From the NCBI RefSeq assembly GCF_004684245.1, contig NZ_CP038452.1, positions 2,032,796 through 2,096,795 on the forward strand: 64,000 nt of DNA, written 5' to 3'. This document shows, piece after piece, positions 10,485 to 21,828 of the stretch. The position numbers were made by a program, and so were the translations under genes. The stretch's first letter is position 1, and every line of letters starts with the position of its first letter. A model generated the notes under the pieces. That model was not told the origin of the DNA. It was given only the letters and a program-made list of their open reading frames with translations, and made no database searches. Origin of the DNA: Thermus caldilimi. GTDB lineage: Bacteria > Deinococcota > Deinococci > Deinococcales > Thermaceae.

Positions 10485-11265
10485 CCTTCCCTCCCCTAAG
10501 TCCGGGGCTCGGCACGGGGCCATCCGGGGTGAAGAGGATTCCCTCGGCTCCAAAGCGCCTGAGCACGGGAAACCCCTCCTTCCCCAGGAGGAAGAGGGCC
10601 TTGGTGAGGCCGTCGGCCAGGAGGGCGCTGGGGGCCATCACCGTGGCCTGGAGGGCCGTTGGGGGACTTGCCGGGGCTTTCCGGCGGGGGTCCAGGAGGT
10701 GGAGCCCCTTATGCCGTAGCCCGCTGGTGGCCACGCCCCCTTCCCTCAGGGACAGGATCCAGGCGGGCTTGGCGTTGTCGGGGCCCAAGGGGTCTTCCAC
10801 CCCCACCTCCGCCCGCCCCGGCCCTTTGCGGGCCAGGTCCCCGCCCAGGTTCACCAGGGCGGCCCAGGCCCCCGCCCTAAGGGCGGCCGCTGCGGCCCGG
10901 TCGGCGATGTAGCCCTTGGCCAGGCCGTCCAGGTCCAGGGGGGCCAGGACCTCCACCTCCTCCCCGTGGAGGCGCAGGGCTTCCCCCCCGTGCCGGGGGG
11001 CGGGGTGAAAGGCCCCGCCCGTGGCTTCCTGGAGCCTGAGGGCCCAGGTGAGAACCTCCCGCACCTCCGGGCTTGGCCGGCCTCCCCCCTGGCGCACCAG
11101 GCGGGTGAGCTCGCTATCCCGGTGGCGGCTTAAGAGGCCCTCCAGCCTGGCCACCTCCTGCACCACCGCCGGGAAGACCCTGCGGACCCGCCAGGGCGGG
11201 GCGAGGACCTGGACCTCCAGGAAGCTTCCCAGAACGCCCTCCCATCTGGCCCCGTGCCGGCCCAT
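10477..11265 (-). CDS. apbE: FAD:protein FMN transferase ApbE
   Basis: 262 residues. ApbE covalently attaches FMN from FAD to a Ser/Thr of exported target proteins. Visible signatures are DLDGLAKGYIADRA (about 111-124), VNLGGDLARKG, GVATSGL and the HLLDPRRK motif (about 184-191), all conserved in the ApbE fold. No obvious signal peptide or lipobox is present, so this copy may be cytoplasmic and act before Tat export; that would fit the Tat signal on its neighbour. It is the first gene of the apbE-DUF2271-PepSY operon. A TACCCT box (11273-11278, minus strand) ends 7 nt before the ATG. I saw no classic FMN-acceptor domain in the window. Confidence 0.88.
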   Translation of the reverse strand: MGRHGARWEGVLGSFLEVQVLAPPWRVRRVFPAVVQEVARLEGLLSRHRDSELTRLVRQGGGRPSPEVREVLTWALRLQEATGGAFHPAPRHGGEALRLHGEEVEVLAPLDLDGLAKGYIADRAAAAALRAGAWAALVNLGGDLARKGPGRAEVGVEDPLGPDNAKPAWILSLREGGVATSGLRHKGLHLLDPRRKAPASPPTALQATVMAPSALLADGLTKALFLLGKEGFPVLRRFGAEGILFTPDGPVPSPGLRGGKDA

Positions 11266-11287
11266 GCCCTAAAGGGTAGGGGAGGGT

Positions 11288-11329
11288 GGTTAGGTGGGGG
11301 TTAGCCCAGCCCATAACCCCCGCCTAACC
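11288..11329. promoter_or_regulatory. 16-bp inverted repeat, likely operator
   Basis: GGTTAGGTGGGGGTTA (11288-11303) and TAACCCCCGCCTAACC (11314-11329) are inverted copies with one mismatch, separated by 10 bp. The repeat lies between the divergent -10 boxes of apbE (11273-11278) and the response regulator (CATACT, 11339-11344). It covers the position of the -35 region of both, which fits binding of an OmpR-type dimer. Autoregulation by the adjacent response regulator is inferred from position alone. Confidence 0.5.
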
Positions 11330-11350
11330 CATAGGGGGCATACTGGAGGC

Positions 11351-12010
11351 GTGCAGGTGCTCCTCCTCGAGGACGAGCCCCGCCTGGGCCGGGCGGTGGA
11401 AGGGGCGCTCTTGGCCCAGGGCTACGGGGTGCGCTGGGCCAAGGGGTTGGAGGAGGCCAGGGAGGCCTTCTTAGAGCTGGAGCCCGACCTCATGGTCCTG
11501 GACGTGCGTCTGCCCGAGGACCCGGATGGGGGCTTCCGCTTCGCGGAGGAGGTGCGGGGGGCGGGCTACCGGGGGCCCATCCTCTTCCTCACCGCTAGGG
11601 ACAGCCTGGAGGACCGGGTTCTGGGCCTAGACCTGGGCGGGGACGACTACCTGGTGAAGCCCTTCCACCTGGAGGAGCTCCTGGCCCGGGTGCGGGCCCT
11701 GTTGCGCCGGGGGGCGGAGGCCAAGGGGAGCCGGGTGCGCCTGGGGCCCCTGGAGGCCGACCTGGCGGGGCGGGCGGTCCTTTACGGGGGCCAGCGGGTG
11801 GACCTCTCCTTGAAGGAGTTTGCCCTCCTGGAGGTCTTTCTCCTGCATCCGGGCCGGGTCTTCGCCCCGGAGGAGCTGGCGGAAAAGGTCTTTGGGGATG
11901 CGGAGAAGGTGGGGGCGGTGAAGGTGTACATCCACTACCTGAGGCAGAAGATGCATCCGCAGGTCATACGCACCGTCCCCGGGGGGTACCGGCTTGGCCA
12001 TGAGCCTTAG
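11351..12010 (+). CDS. OmpR/PhoB-family response regulator
   Basis: 219 residues. The receiver domain has LLLEDE at the start, phospho-acceptor D51 (LMVLDVRLPED), T81 (LFLTARDS) and K103 (YLVKPF). A winged-helix DNA-binding domain follows from about 125 (VDLSLKEFALLEVFLLHPGRVF...VKVYIHYLRQKM...RTVPGGYRL). It should bind DNA as a dimer when phosphorylated by the downstream kinase, whose ATG overlaps its last codons. I prefer the GTG at 11351 because a CATACT box ends 6 nt upstream; a GTG at 11357 with GGAGG 7 nt upstream is an alternative, and a longer N-terminal reading adds non-conserved residues. Confidence 0.88.
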   Translation: MQVLLLEDEPRLGRAVEGALLAQGYGVRWAKGLEEAREAFLELEPDLMVLDVRLPEDPDGGFRFAEEVRGAGYRGPILFLTARDSLEDRVLGLDLGGDDYLVKPFHLEELLARVRALLRRGAEAKGSRVRLGPLEADLAGRAVLYGGQRVDLSLKEFALLEVFLLHPGRVFAPEELAEKVFGDAEKVGAVKVYIHYLRQKMHPQVIRTVPGGYRLGHEP

Positions 12011-13189
12011 GGCGCGGCTGGCCCTCTTCCTGGCCCTTTCCATCGGGGCCGCCCTCCTCTTCCAGGGGGGCTTGAGCTACCTGACCTTCCGGCGCCTCGT
12101 GGAGGCCGACCTGGACCGCTCCCTTCTCTTCTACGTGGGCACCCTTTCCGAGGGCAGGAGGCCCCCAAGGGGGGAGTTCGCCTTCCGGCTGGCCCAGGGG
12201 GAAGAGGTGCAGCAGAGCCCTAACTTTCCCCCCCTTCCTGCCCTCCCCCCTGGGGCCTACTGGCGGGAGGGGTGGCGGATCCTGGTCTTGGAGGTACCGG
12301 GAGGCACCCTCACCGTGGCCCGCTACGACCCGGGGGCGGTGGCCGCCCTGCGCAACTTCCGCCTGGCCCTCCTGGGAACCGGGGCCCTCCTCACCCTCCT
12401 CTTCGCCCTCCTGGCCTCGAGGCTGGCGGGGGCTGCCCTCCGCCCCCTTTCCCGCCTCACCGAGGTAGCCCAAAAGGTGGCGGACTCCGGGGACCTCTCC
12501 CACCGGGTGGAGGCCGGAGGCAGCGGGGAGCTGAAAGCGTTGGCGGAGAGCTTCAACCACATGCTGGAGCGGCTCCAGGCCTTCCTGGACCGGGAGCGCC
12601 GTTTCACCCGGGACGCGGCCCACGAGCTCCGTACCCCGGTGGCCGCCGCCTTGGCCCAGGTGGAGGGGGCGGAGGCGGGCTACCTGGACCAAGAGGAGGC
12701 CCTACAGGCGGCCAAGGAGGAGCTTCTGCGCATGAAGCGCCTGGTGGAAGCCCTTCTGGTCCTGGCCCGGGAGGGGCGGGTGGAGCGGGTAGGGCTGGAC
12801 CTGGCGGCCCTGGCCCGGCAAGAGGCGGAGGCCTTCCGCGTGCCCTACCGGGGGCCGGAGGCCCTGCCCTTCTTTGGGGACCCCCTCCTCCTTTCCCAGG
12901 CCCTGAGGAACCTCCTGCAGAACGCCCGCCTCCACGGGGAGGGGCAGGGGGTGGAGGTGGTCCTCCGAGAAGAGGGGCAGGAGGCGGTCCTGGAGGTGCG
13001 GGACCAGGGTCCGGGGATGCCGGAAGGGGCCCTGGAGGAGGCGGGCAGGCCCTTCTTCCGGGCCTCGAGGCAGCCCGGGGAAGGGCTTGGCCTCTCCGTG
13101 GCCAAGAAGGTGGCCGAGGCCCACGGGGGGCGGCTGGAGCTTCTCCCCAACCGCCCCTCCGGCCTGGTGGCCCGCCTGCGGCTGCCCCT

Positions 13190-13193
<4 letters not shown>
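12000..13193 (+). CDS. Sensor histidine kinase
   Basis: 397 residues from ATG 12000. Two membrane helices (about 7-30 and 121-145) flank a short external sensor of about 90 residues. Then come HAMP ([23 protein letters not shown]), a HisKA domain with phospho-acceptor H208 in [10 protein letters not shown], and an ATPase domain with the N box [11 protein letters not shown]1 DQGPGMPE and G2 [18 protein letters not shown]. It overlaps the response-regulator gene by 11 bp. The stimulus is unknown; context suggests envelope redox state or the neighbouring efflux pump. Its TAG stop is on the same CTAG palindrome as the convergent RND pump stop. Confidence 0.9.
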
Positions 13194-16483
<3,290 letters not shown>

Positions 16484-16486
16484 CCT

Positions 16487-17869
16487 TCACCTCCCTCCGG
16501 GCTGGGGCCGGGACCCAGGGCGGCGGGGTGGGGCGGAGGAGCCTTCCCGGGTCTGCGGGCTTGGGGAGGCGGCTCCCACCACCGGGGTGCCGTCCAAGAG
16601 CCCGGGAGGTGGGTTGACCACCACCTGGGTCCCAGCGGCCAAGCCCGCCACCGCCACCCGGTCCCCCGCCTGGGCCAAGACCTGTACCGCCTGGCGCCGG
16701 GCTACTCCCTCCTCCACCTGGTACACGAAGAGTTGGGAGCCGTCGGACTGCAAGGCGTTCACCGGGATCAGGGGCCCCCGGGCCAAGGCCACGGTGTAGC
16801 TCACCAAACCCACCGTGTTTAGAGGCAAGTGAACCCCTTCTGGGGGCCGGGCCAGCAGGAGGACCAGGCCCCCGGAGGCCGTGCCCCCGGGATTTTGCTC
16901 CACCTTCAGGAGATAGGTCTGGGCCCCCAAGGTGAAGCGCACCTCGCTCCCCACCGGCAGCAGGTGGACCTCCTCCGGGGGCACGCCGAACTGGACCCGC
17001 AGGCCCTGGGCCAGGACGAAGGCCGTGGCCCCGGGGGCCAGGTAGGCGCCGGGGGTGGCGCTCACCGCCAGGAGGCTCCCAGCGAAGGGGGCGCGCAGGG
17101 TGGCGTTTTGCAGGTTGAGTTCCGCTTGAGCCACCTGGTTTCGGGCCTGCTCCACCGCCACCCGCAGGGCGGCCAGGGTTTCCTGCTCCGCCCGCAGGTT
17201 GTCCGCCAAGGCGCTTTGGGCGGCCTCGAGGTTGGCCTGGGCCTGGGCCAAGGCGGCCTGGGCCTGGGCCAGCTCGGTGTCCGAGGCTCCGCCCAGGGCC
17301 TTCACCCGCTGGGTGGCCTGGTAGTTCTGCTGCGCAGCCTGGAGGGCGGCCTGGGCTGAACGCACCTGGGCCTCGAGGCGGCTTCGGGCCTCCAGGGTGG
17401 TACGGGTCTGGGTGGCCAGGTTGATCTCTGCGGCCCGCAGGGCGGCCCGGGCGTTGGCCAGGGCCAGCTGCAGCGCCTGGGTGTCCAGCTGCACCACCGC
17501 CTCCCCCTGCGCCACCGTGTCACCCGGGTTTTTCAGCACCCGCACCACCGCTCCCCCCACCTGGGCGGGGACGTTGGCCTGCACCGCGGGCACCACCGTG
17601 CCCCCCACCTGCCGGGTGGCCTCCAGGGTGCCCGCCTCCACCAGGGCCAGCTGAACGGGCAGGGGCTGGCCGCTACCCGGGGCCCCCCGGGCGGCGAAGC
17701 CCCCCGGCCGCCCCTGGGCCGGGAAGGCGGGGTTGGGGGTGAGCCCAGGGGTGCTGGGGCCTCGAGGGGTTCCCTGAGCGGGGCCGGCTGCGGTTCCGGG
17801 GGCGGTGATCCGGCCCACCAGGATCCCTAGGGCCAGGACCAGGAGGATGAGGATCGCCGAACGGGCCAT
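16487..17869 (-). CDS. RND efflux periplasmic adaptor (HlyD/MFP family)
   Basis: 460 residues. An N-terminal hydrophobic helix anchors the protein; a Pro/Gly-rich linker follows. The lipoyl-like half motif VPAQVGGAVVRVLKNPGDTVAQGEAVVQLD precedes a long Ala/Gln/Leu-rich alpha-helical hairpin (about 150-270), then the second lipoyl half LRAPFAGSLLAVSATPGAYLAPG, and a beta-barrel and membrane-proximal domain. Adaptors of this type bridge the inner-membrane pump and the outer-membrane channel. The C-terminus is rich in Pro, Ser and Arg. The gene starts 3 bp after the TolC-like gene and ends 3 bp before the pump gene. Confidence 0.88.
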   Translation of the reverse strand: MARSAILILLVLALGILVGRITAPGTAAGPAQGTPRGPSTPGLTPNPAFPAQGRPGGFAARGAPGSGQPLPVQLALVEAGTLEATRQVGGTVVPAVQANVPAQVGGAVVRVLKNPGDTVAQGEAVVQLDTQALQLALANARAALRAAEINLATQTRTTLEARSRLEAQVRSAQAALQAAQQNYQATQRVKALGGASDTELAQAQAALAQAQANLEAAQSALADNLRAEQETLAALRVAVEQARNQVAQAELNLQNATLRAPFAGSLLAVSATPGAYLAPGATAFVLAQGLRVQFGVPPEEVHLLPVGSEVRFTLGAQTYLLKVEQNPGGTASGGLVLLLARPPEGVHLPLNTVGLVSYTVALARGPLIPVNALQSDGSQLFVYQVEEGVARRQAVQVLAQAGDRVAVAGLAAGTQVVVNPPPGLLDGTPVVGAASPSPQTREGSSAPPRRPGSRPQPGGR

Positions 17870-17872
17870 GGC

Positions 17873-18928
17873 TCACCTCAGCAGGCCGGTGAGGTCCTGC
17901 CCCGCGGCCAGGGAAAGGGCGATGAGGGCCCGCCAGTAACCGTCCTTGGCCTGCAGCAGGTTGTACTGGGCGGTGAGGACGGAAACCCGGTCGCTCTCCA
18001 CTTGCAGGGCGGAGACCGTGCCCGCCCGGTAGGCCGCCTGGTCCTGTTCCAGCACCTTGAGGGCGTTGCTGAGGCTTTGCTGGGCCAGGGCGATCCCCCC
18101 GTAGGCCGCCTGGGCGGCCTGGTAGGCGTTGCGCAGGCTGGTGAGGGCGTTGCGCTGGGCCAGCTCGGAGGCCTTACGGTCGTTTTCCAGGGTGAGCTGG
18201 GCGGTCTTTAGGGTGAGGGCCGGGGTGTAGTCGTTGTCGGAGAGCTGGACCAGGAGCTGGTCGTACTCCACCGCCTGGGCCAGTTGGAGCACCTGGGGTA
18301 GCCGGAGGAAAAGGTCCTTCTCCAGGGCCTCTGGCTGGGCTTGGAGGATTGGGGGATCGGGGGGGTCGGCCAGGAGGACCGGTCCCAGGTCGGAAAGCCC
18401 TAGCTGGACGGCCAACTGGGCGGAGAGGACCAAGGTTTGGCCCTGGGCGGTGGCTAGGTTCTGCCGGGCGCTGTCCAGGGCGGCCTGGGCCCGGGCCACG
18501 TCCAAGGAGGTGGCGTTGCCCAGGGCCTGGCGGGACTTGGCCACCTCCAGGTTCCGCTCCGCCAGGGCCACCTGGGCCTTCAGCACCTCGATGTTCCTTT
18601 GGTTCTCGTAAAGGGCCAGGTAGGCGCTTACGGTGTTCTGCAGCACCTGCAGGCGGGTGTAGGCCAGGCTGGCTTTGGCCAGAGCCAGGGCCTGCCGGGC
18701 CTTGGTGAGGTCCAGGATTAGGGTATTGGGGTCCTGTTCCTTGGCCTGGAGCTGGACCTCGGCGTTCTGCAGGACGATCTGGGCAGCCTGTAGGCTGGGG
18801 TTGGCCTTGAGGGCCATCCCCAAGGCACCCTCCAAGGTGAGGGTGGGGGGCGGCCCGCCCTGGGCCAGGGCCCAGGCGCCAAGGGCCAAGACTGCCAAGA
18901 GCCGGGGGAGCGGGAAAACCTGCTTCAT
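17873..18928 (-). CDS. TolC-like outer-membrane efflux protein, short
   Basis: 351 residues with a signal peptide (MKQVFPLPRLLAVLALGAWALAQG). The rest is heptad-rich, alanine/glutamine-rich coiled coil in two repeats, as in the OEP family: TLTLEGALGMALKANPSLQAAQIVL..., then a second repeat ending in ALQVESDRVSVLTAQYNLLQAKDGYWRALIALSLAAG. It is shorter than typical TolC (about 430 residues or more). Its ATG overlaps the TGA of the upstream TolC-like gene in an ATGA. Having two OEP genes in one operon suggests either a hetero-trimeric channel or functional replacement of the frameshifted upstream copy. Confidence 0.8.
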   Translation of the reverse strand: MKQVFPLPRLLAVLALGAWALAQGGPPPTLTLEGALGMALKANPSLQAAQIVLQNAEVQLQAKEQDPNTLILDLTKARQALALAKASLAYTRLQVLQNTVSAYLALYENQRNIEVLKAQVALAERNLEVAKSRQALGNATSLDVARAQAALDSARQNLATAQGQTLVLSAQLAVQLGLSDLGPVLLADPPDPPILQAQPEALEKDLFLRLPQVLQLAQAVEYDQLLVQLSDNDYTPALTLKTAQLTLENDRKASELAQRNALTSLRNAYQAAQAAYGGIALAQQSLSNALKVLEQDQAAYRAGTVSALQVESDRVSVLTAQYNLLQAKDGYWRALIALSLAAGQDLTGLLR

Positions 18929-20251
18929 GGGGCTACCTCCTTCGCGTACGTTTCCAGGGTGAGCTGGGCCAGGGAACGCCGCAGGGCCAGGTAGGCCAGG
19001 TAGGCGTTCACCTGGGCGCTGGTCAGGCCATAGGCCGCCTGCAGCCGGTTGAGCTCCGCCTGGGCCAGATCCAGGGGGGCGATGAGCCCCGCTTCCAGGC
19101 GCTTGCGGGCGTCGCTCAAGGCCTGGTCTGCGGCCTCCAGCCCCTTTTGGGCGGCCTCCACCTGGGCCAAGGCGGCCAGGTAGGCTCCGTGGCGGGCGCG
19201 CACGTCCGCCTCCGCAGCGGCCAGGGTGGAGGCCAGGTTGGCCTGCTGGTAGGCCAGGTTCGCCCGGGCCGCCGCCACCTGGGCCTCCAGGTCCGGGGCC
19301 AGGAGGGGCAGGCTCAAGCTGAGGGAGGCTCCAAGCCCCTGGGCCCCGCTGGCCCCCGGCGCGTAGGTGGCGGAACCGCTCACCTGGCCCGTGCCCAGGT
19401 TGAGGTTGAGCCCCAGGCTGGAGCCGGGGTTGGCGGCGCTCACCTGGCCGTAGCTCAGGCTCAGGGTGCCTTGCGGGAGGAACCGGGCGGCCTCCGCGTA
19501 GGCCAGGACCTGGTGGGCATCCTCCAGGGCGTTTTGGGCCCGCAGGACCTCAGGCCGCTCGGCCACCGCCCGCAGGGCCTCCTCCAAGGGGGTGGAGGGG
19601 GAGGGGTAGGGGGAAGGAGGTCCTGGGGGGTGGGGGACCGGGAGCCTGGCCCAGGGTGGCGTAGAGGGCGGTCCGGGCCGCGGCCTCCTGGGTCTGGGCC
19701 TGGACCAAGGCCGCCTGGGCCTGGGCCAAGGCCTGGGCCGCCTGCTTGAGCCCCGTTTCGGAGAGGAGGCCCTGTAGGCGTTTGGCCTGGGCTACCCGAT
19801 AGGCCTCCTGGGCTACGGCTAAGGCCCGTTGGGCCACCTCCAGGTTCTTTTCCGCCAGGTAGGCACCCCAGTACTGCTGGAGGAGGGTAAAAAGGAGGTC
19901 CATCTCCCCCGAGCGGCGGCTGAGGTCGGCCCGCAGGAGGGCCATGCGGGCCTGGCGGGCGCTTTCCTGGGCTGGGCCGTAGGGAAGGGCCAGGAGGTTG
20001 GCGCTCAGGCTTAGGCTCTCCCGGGTATTGGCCTGGCCCTGGAGGCTCTGGTAGGCCAGCCCCCCGCTCGCGGCCACCTTGAGGCCTAGGGCCGCCAGGG
20101 CCGCCTGGTAGCTGGCCTGGGCCTGGGCGTACTGGGCCTCGAGGGCCTGCCAGCCGGGGGATTGGGGAAGGAGCCGGAGGAGGGTGGCCAGGTCCAGCCC
20201 CTGTCCCCAGGCCAGGCCGATAAGGGGGACGAGGGTCCATAGAGCGCGCAT
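18925..20251 (-). pseudogene. TolC-like outer-membrane efflux protein, frameshifted
   Basis: Read as one gene, this would be 441 residues of OEP family protein: signal peptide MRALWTLVPLIGLAWG, a first OEP repeat up to LYATLGQAPG, then a second repeat from TPLEEALRAVAERPEVL to the stop at 18925. The two halves are in different frames. The upstream frame runs on through a Pro/Gly-rich tail to a stop near 19550; the downstream frame can be rejoined by removing one base. The break lies in a C/G-rich run between about 19590 and 19636, and the G6 run at 19625-19630 is the best candidate. The total length fits exactly after removing one base (442 codons). A sequencing error, a real mutation or slippage are all possible. 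Confidence 0.75.
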
Positions 20252-20297
20252 ACTTGCCCCCAGTCTAGTCGCTGCCGGTTAGCCAAGGGTTATACCA

Positions 20298-20324
20298 CCC
20301 CACCCCGGCTTCGCCAGGGTGGGG
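20298..20324. terminator. Strong intergenic hairpin
   Basis: CCCCACCCCGGC (20298-20309), a TTC loop, then GCCAGGGTGGGG (20313-20324): a 12-bp stem with one mismatch. It sits between the ruvA stop (20403, minus strand) and the tolC-like start (20251). It resembles the two hairpins after carA in both the CCCCAC...GTGGGG ends and the 3-base loop. No U-tract follows, so if it terminates transcription it is not of the classic intrinsic kind. Confidence 0.45.
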
Positions 20325-20402
20325 CCCCGGTAGACCCCTTACCCGGGCCACCCCCCTTGGATCCTTAGGGGGCACGGTATAGCGGGAGAGGGTATTCGCC
20401 TC

Positions 20403-20978
20403 CTACCGCAGCCGTCTCAGGGCCTCCTTGATGAGCTCCTGGGCATTGGCCGAGGGGTGCTTGGCCAGGAGGTCCAGGACCACCCCCCGGGCCTGGCCCT
20501 CCTTAAAGCCCAAGGCGGTTAGGGCCAGGATGGCCTCCTCCGCCGCCTGGCTTTCCACCTTTTGCCCGGTGAGGAGGCTTGGGGGCACCTTGCCCTTGAG
20601 CTCCAAGGCGATGCGCTCGGCGAGCCTTCTTCCCACCCCGCTCGCTGCGGTGAGGAGGCGCAGGTCCCCCTGGGCCAGGGCCTGGGCCAGAAGCCTGGGG
20701 GTGAGGGCGGAGAGGAGGGAGAGGGCCACCTTGGGCCCCACCCCGCTCACGGAAAGGAGGAGCTCAAAGAGGAGGAGGCTTTCCTCGTCGGGAAAGCCAT
20801 AGAGAAAGAGGCCTTCCTCCCGAAGCTGGAGGTGGGTGTGGACGCCTACCTCCTGGCCTTCTTTGAGGCTTTGCAGAAAGGTCTGGGGGGCCTGCACCAG
20901 GAAGCCCACCCCATGCACCAGAAGGAGAAACCCCCCTTCCTCCCTCTTCAGGACCGTGCCCCTGAGGTAGCGGATCAT
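20403..20978 (-). CDS. ruvA: Holliday junction DNA helicase subunit RuvA
   Basis: 191 residues, normal for RuvA, which binds four-way junctions as a tetramer and loads the RuvB motor. The N-terminal OB-fold begins MIRYLRGTVLKREEGGFLLLVHGVGF. Two helix-hairpin-helix motifs follow (LLSVSGVGPKVALSLLS and LTAASGVGRRLAERIALELKGK). A C-terminal three-helix domain (EEAILALTALGFKEGQARGVVLDLL) contacts RuvB. The ATG overlaps the paaG stop by 4 bp, so RuvA is made from the paaG message. Confidence 0.95.
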   Translation of the reverse strand: MIRYLRGTVLKREEGGFLLLVHGVGFLVQAPQTFLQSLKEGQEVGVHTHLQLREEGLFLYGFPDEESLLLFELLLSVSGVGPKVALSLLSALTPRLLAQALAQGDLRLLTAASGVGRRLAERIALELKGKVPPSLLTGQKVESQAAEEAILALTALGFKEGQARGVVLDLLAKHPSANAQELIKEALRRLR

Positions 20979-21739
20979 CGGCCCTGGAACCTAGGGGGGC
21001 GCTTCTCCCGGAAGGCCCTTACCCCCTCCTCGTGGTCCTGGGTGCGCCCGGCCTCCCCCTGGAGGATGGCCTCGAGGGCCAGGGCTTCCGTGAGGGAAAG
21101 CCGGTAGGTTTCCAAAAGGAGCTTCCGGGTGAGGGCGTAGGCCCGGGTGGGCCCCTGGGCCAGCTCCCGCGCCACCGCTAGGGCCTCCTCCAGAAGCCTT
21201 TCCCCCGGCACCACCCGGTGCACCAGGCCCAGGGCTTGGGCCTCCTCGGCGGAAAGCTTAGGGGAGAGGAGGAGGAGTTCCTGGGCCTTGGCCAGGCCCA
21301 CGAGGCGCGGGAGGAGGAAGCTCATCCCCGAGTCCGGCACCAGGCCGATGCGGGTGAAGGCGGTGGCGAAGCTGGCCTCCTCCGCCGCCAGCCGGTAATC
21401 CCCCCAAAGGGCCAGGCTCATCCCCGCTCCCGCCGCCACCCCGTTCACCGCCACCACCAGGGGCTTCTCCAGCCCCGCCAGGGCCTCCACCACCCGGTTG
21501 TAGCGGCGGAGGTGGGCCTCGTAGTCGGGCTTTTGCTCCCCGAACTCCCCCAGGTCCTGCCCTGCGCTGAAGGCCCGCCCGGCCCCCGTGAGGAGGAGGA
21601 CCCGGACCGCGGGGGTTTCCTGGGCCTCCTTTAGGGCCTGGTAGAGTTCGTCCAGCAGGGCACCGGTTAGGGCGTTCAGCTTTTCCGGCCGGTTCAGGGT
21701 GAGGATAAGGACGCCTTCCTGTCTCTCCTTCAGGACCAT
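20975..21739 (-). CDS. paaG: Enoyl-CoA hydratase/isomerase, PaaG-like
   Basis: 254 residues of crotonase family. The oxyanion-hole segments are LTGAGRAFSAGQDLGEF (about 50-66) and VNGVAAGAGMSLALWGDYRLA. I recall a Thermus protein of this length annotated PaaG (phenylacetate degradation); PaaG isomerises the ring-1,2-epoxyphenylacetyl-CoA intermediate to the oxepin. No other paa genes are nearby, so fatty-acid beta-oxidation is an alternative role. A TACAAT box (21746-21751, minus strand) ends 6 nt before the ATG, so it is leaderless. It is followed by ruvA with a 4-bp overlap. Confidence 0.8.
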   Translation of the reverse strand: MVLKERQEGVLILTLNRPEKLNALTGALLDELYQALKEAQETPAVRVLLLTGAGRAFSAGQDLGEFGEQKPDYEAHLRRYNRVVEALAGLEKPLVVAVNGVAAGAGMSLALWGDYRLAAEEASFATAFTRIGLVPDSGMSFLLPRLVGLAKAQELLLLSPKLSAEEAQALGLVHRVVPGERLLEEALAVARELAQGPTRAYALTRKLLLETYRLSLTEALALEAILQGEAGRTQDHEEGVRAFREKRPPRFQGR

Positions 21740-21745
21740 GGCCCC

Positions 21746-21808
21746 ATTGTAAAGGTCCTAAAGCACCTACACCGCTTTTTGGTGTAGCGTAGATGAAGGG
21801 GGTATAGG
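21746..21808. promoter_or_regulatory. Divergent paaG / sucA promoters with palindrome
   Basis: Minus strand: TACAAT at 21751-21746 for paaG. Plus strand: TTGGTG (21779-21784), 18-bp spacer, TATAGG (21803-21808) for sucA. A palindrome CTACACC, 7-bp centre, GGTGTAG (21767-21787) covers the sucA -35 box and the upstream region of paaG. This is the expected site for a dimeric (for example TetR- or GntR-type) regulator of both transcripts. No matching regulator gene is in the window. Confidence 0.5.
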
Positions 21809-21828
21809 CCCCCCTCTTGGGAGGTAGG

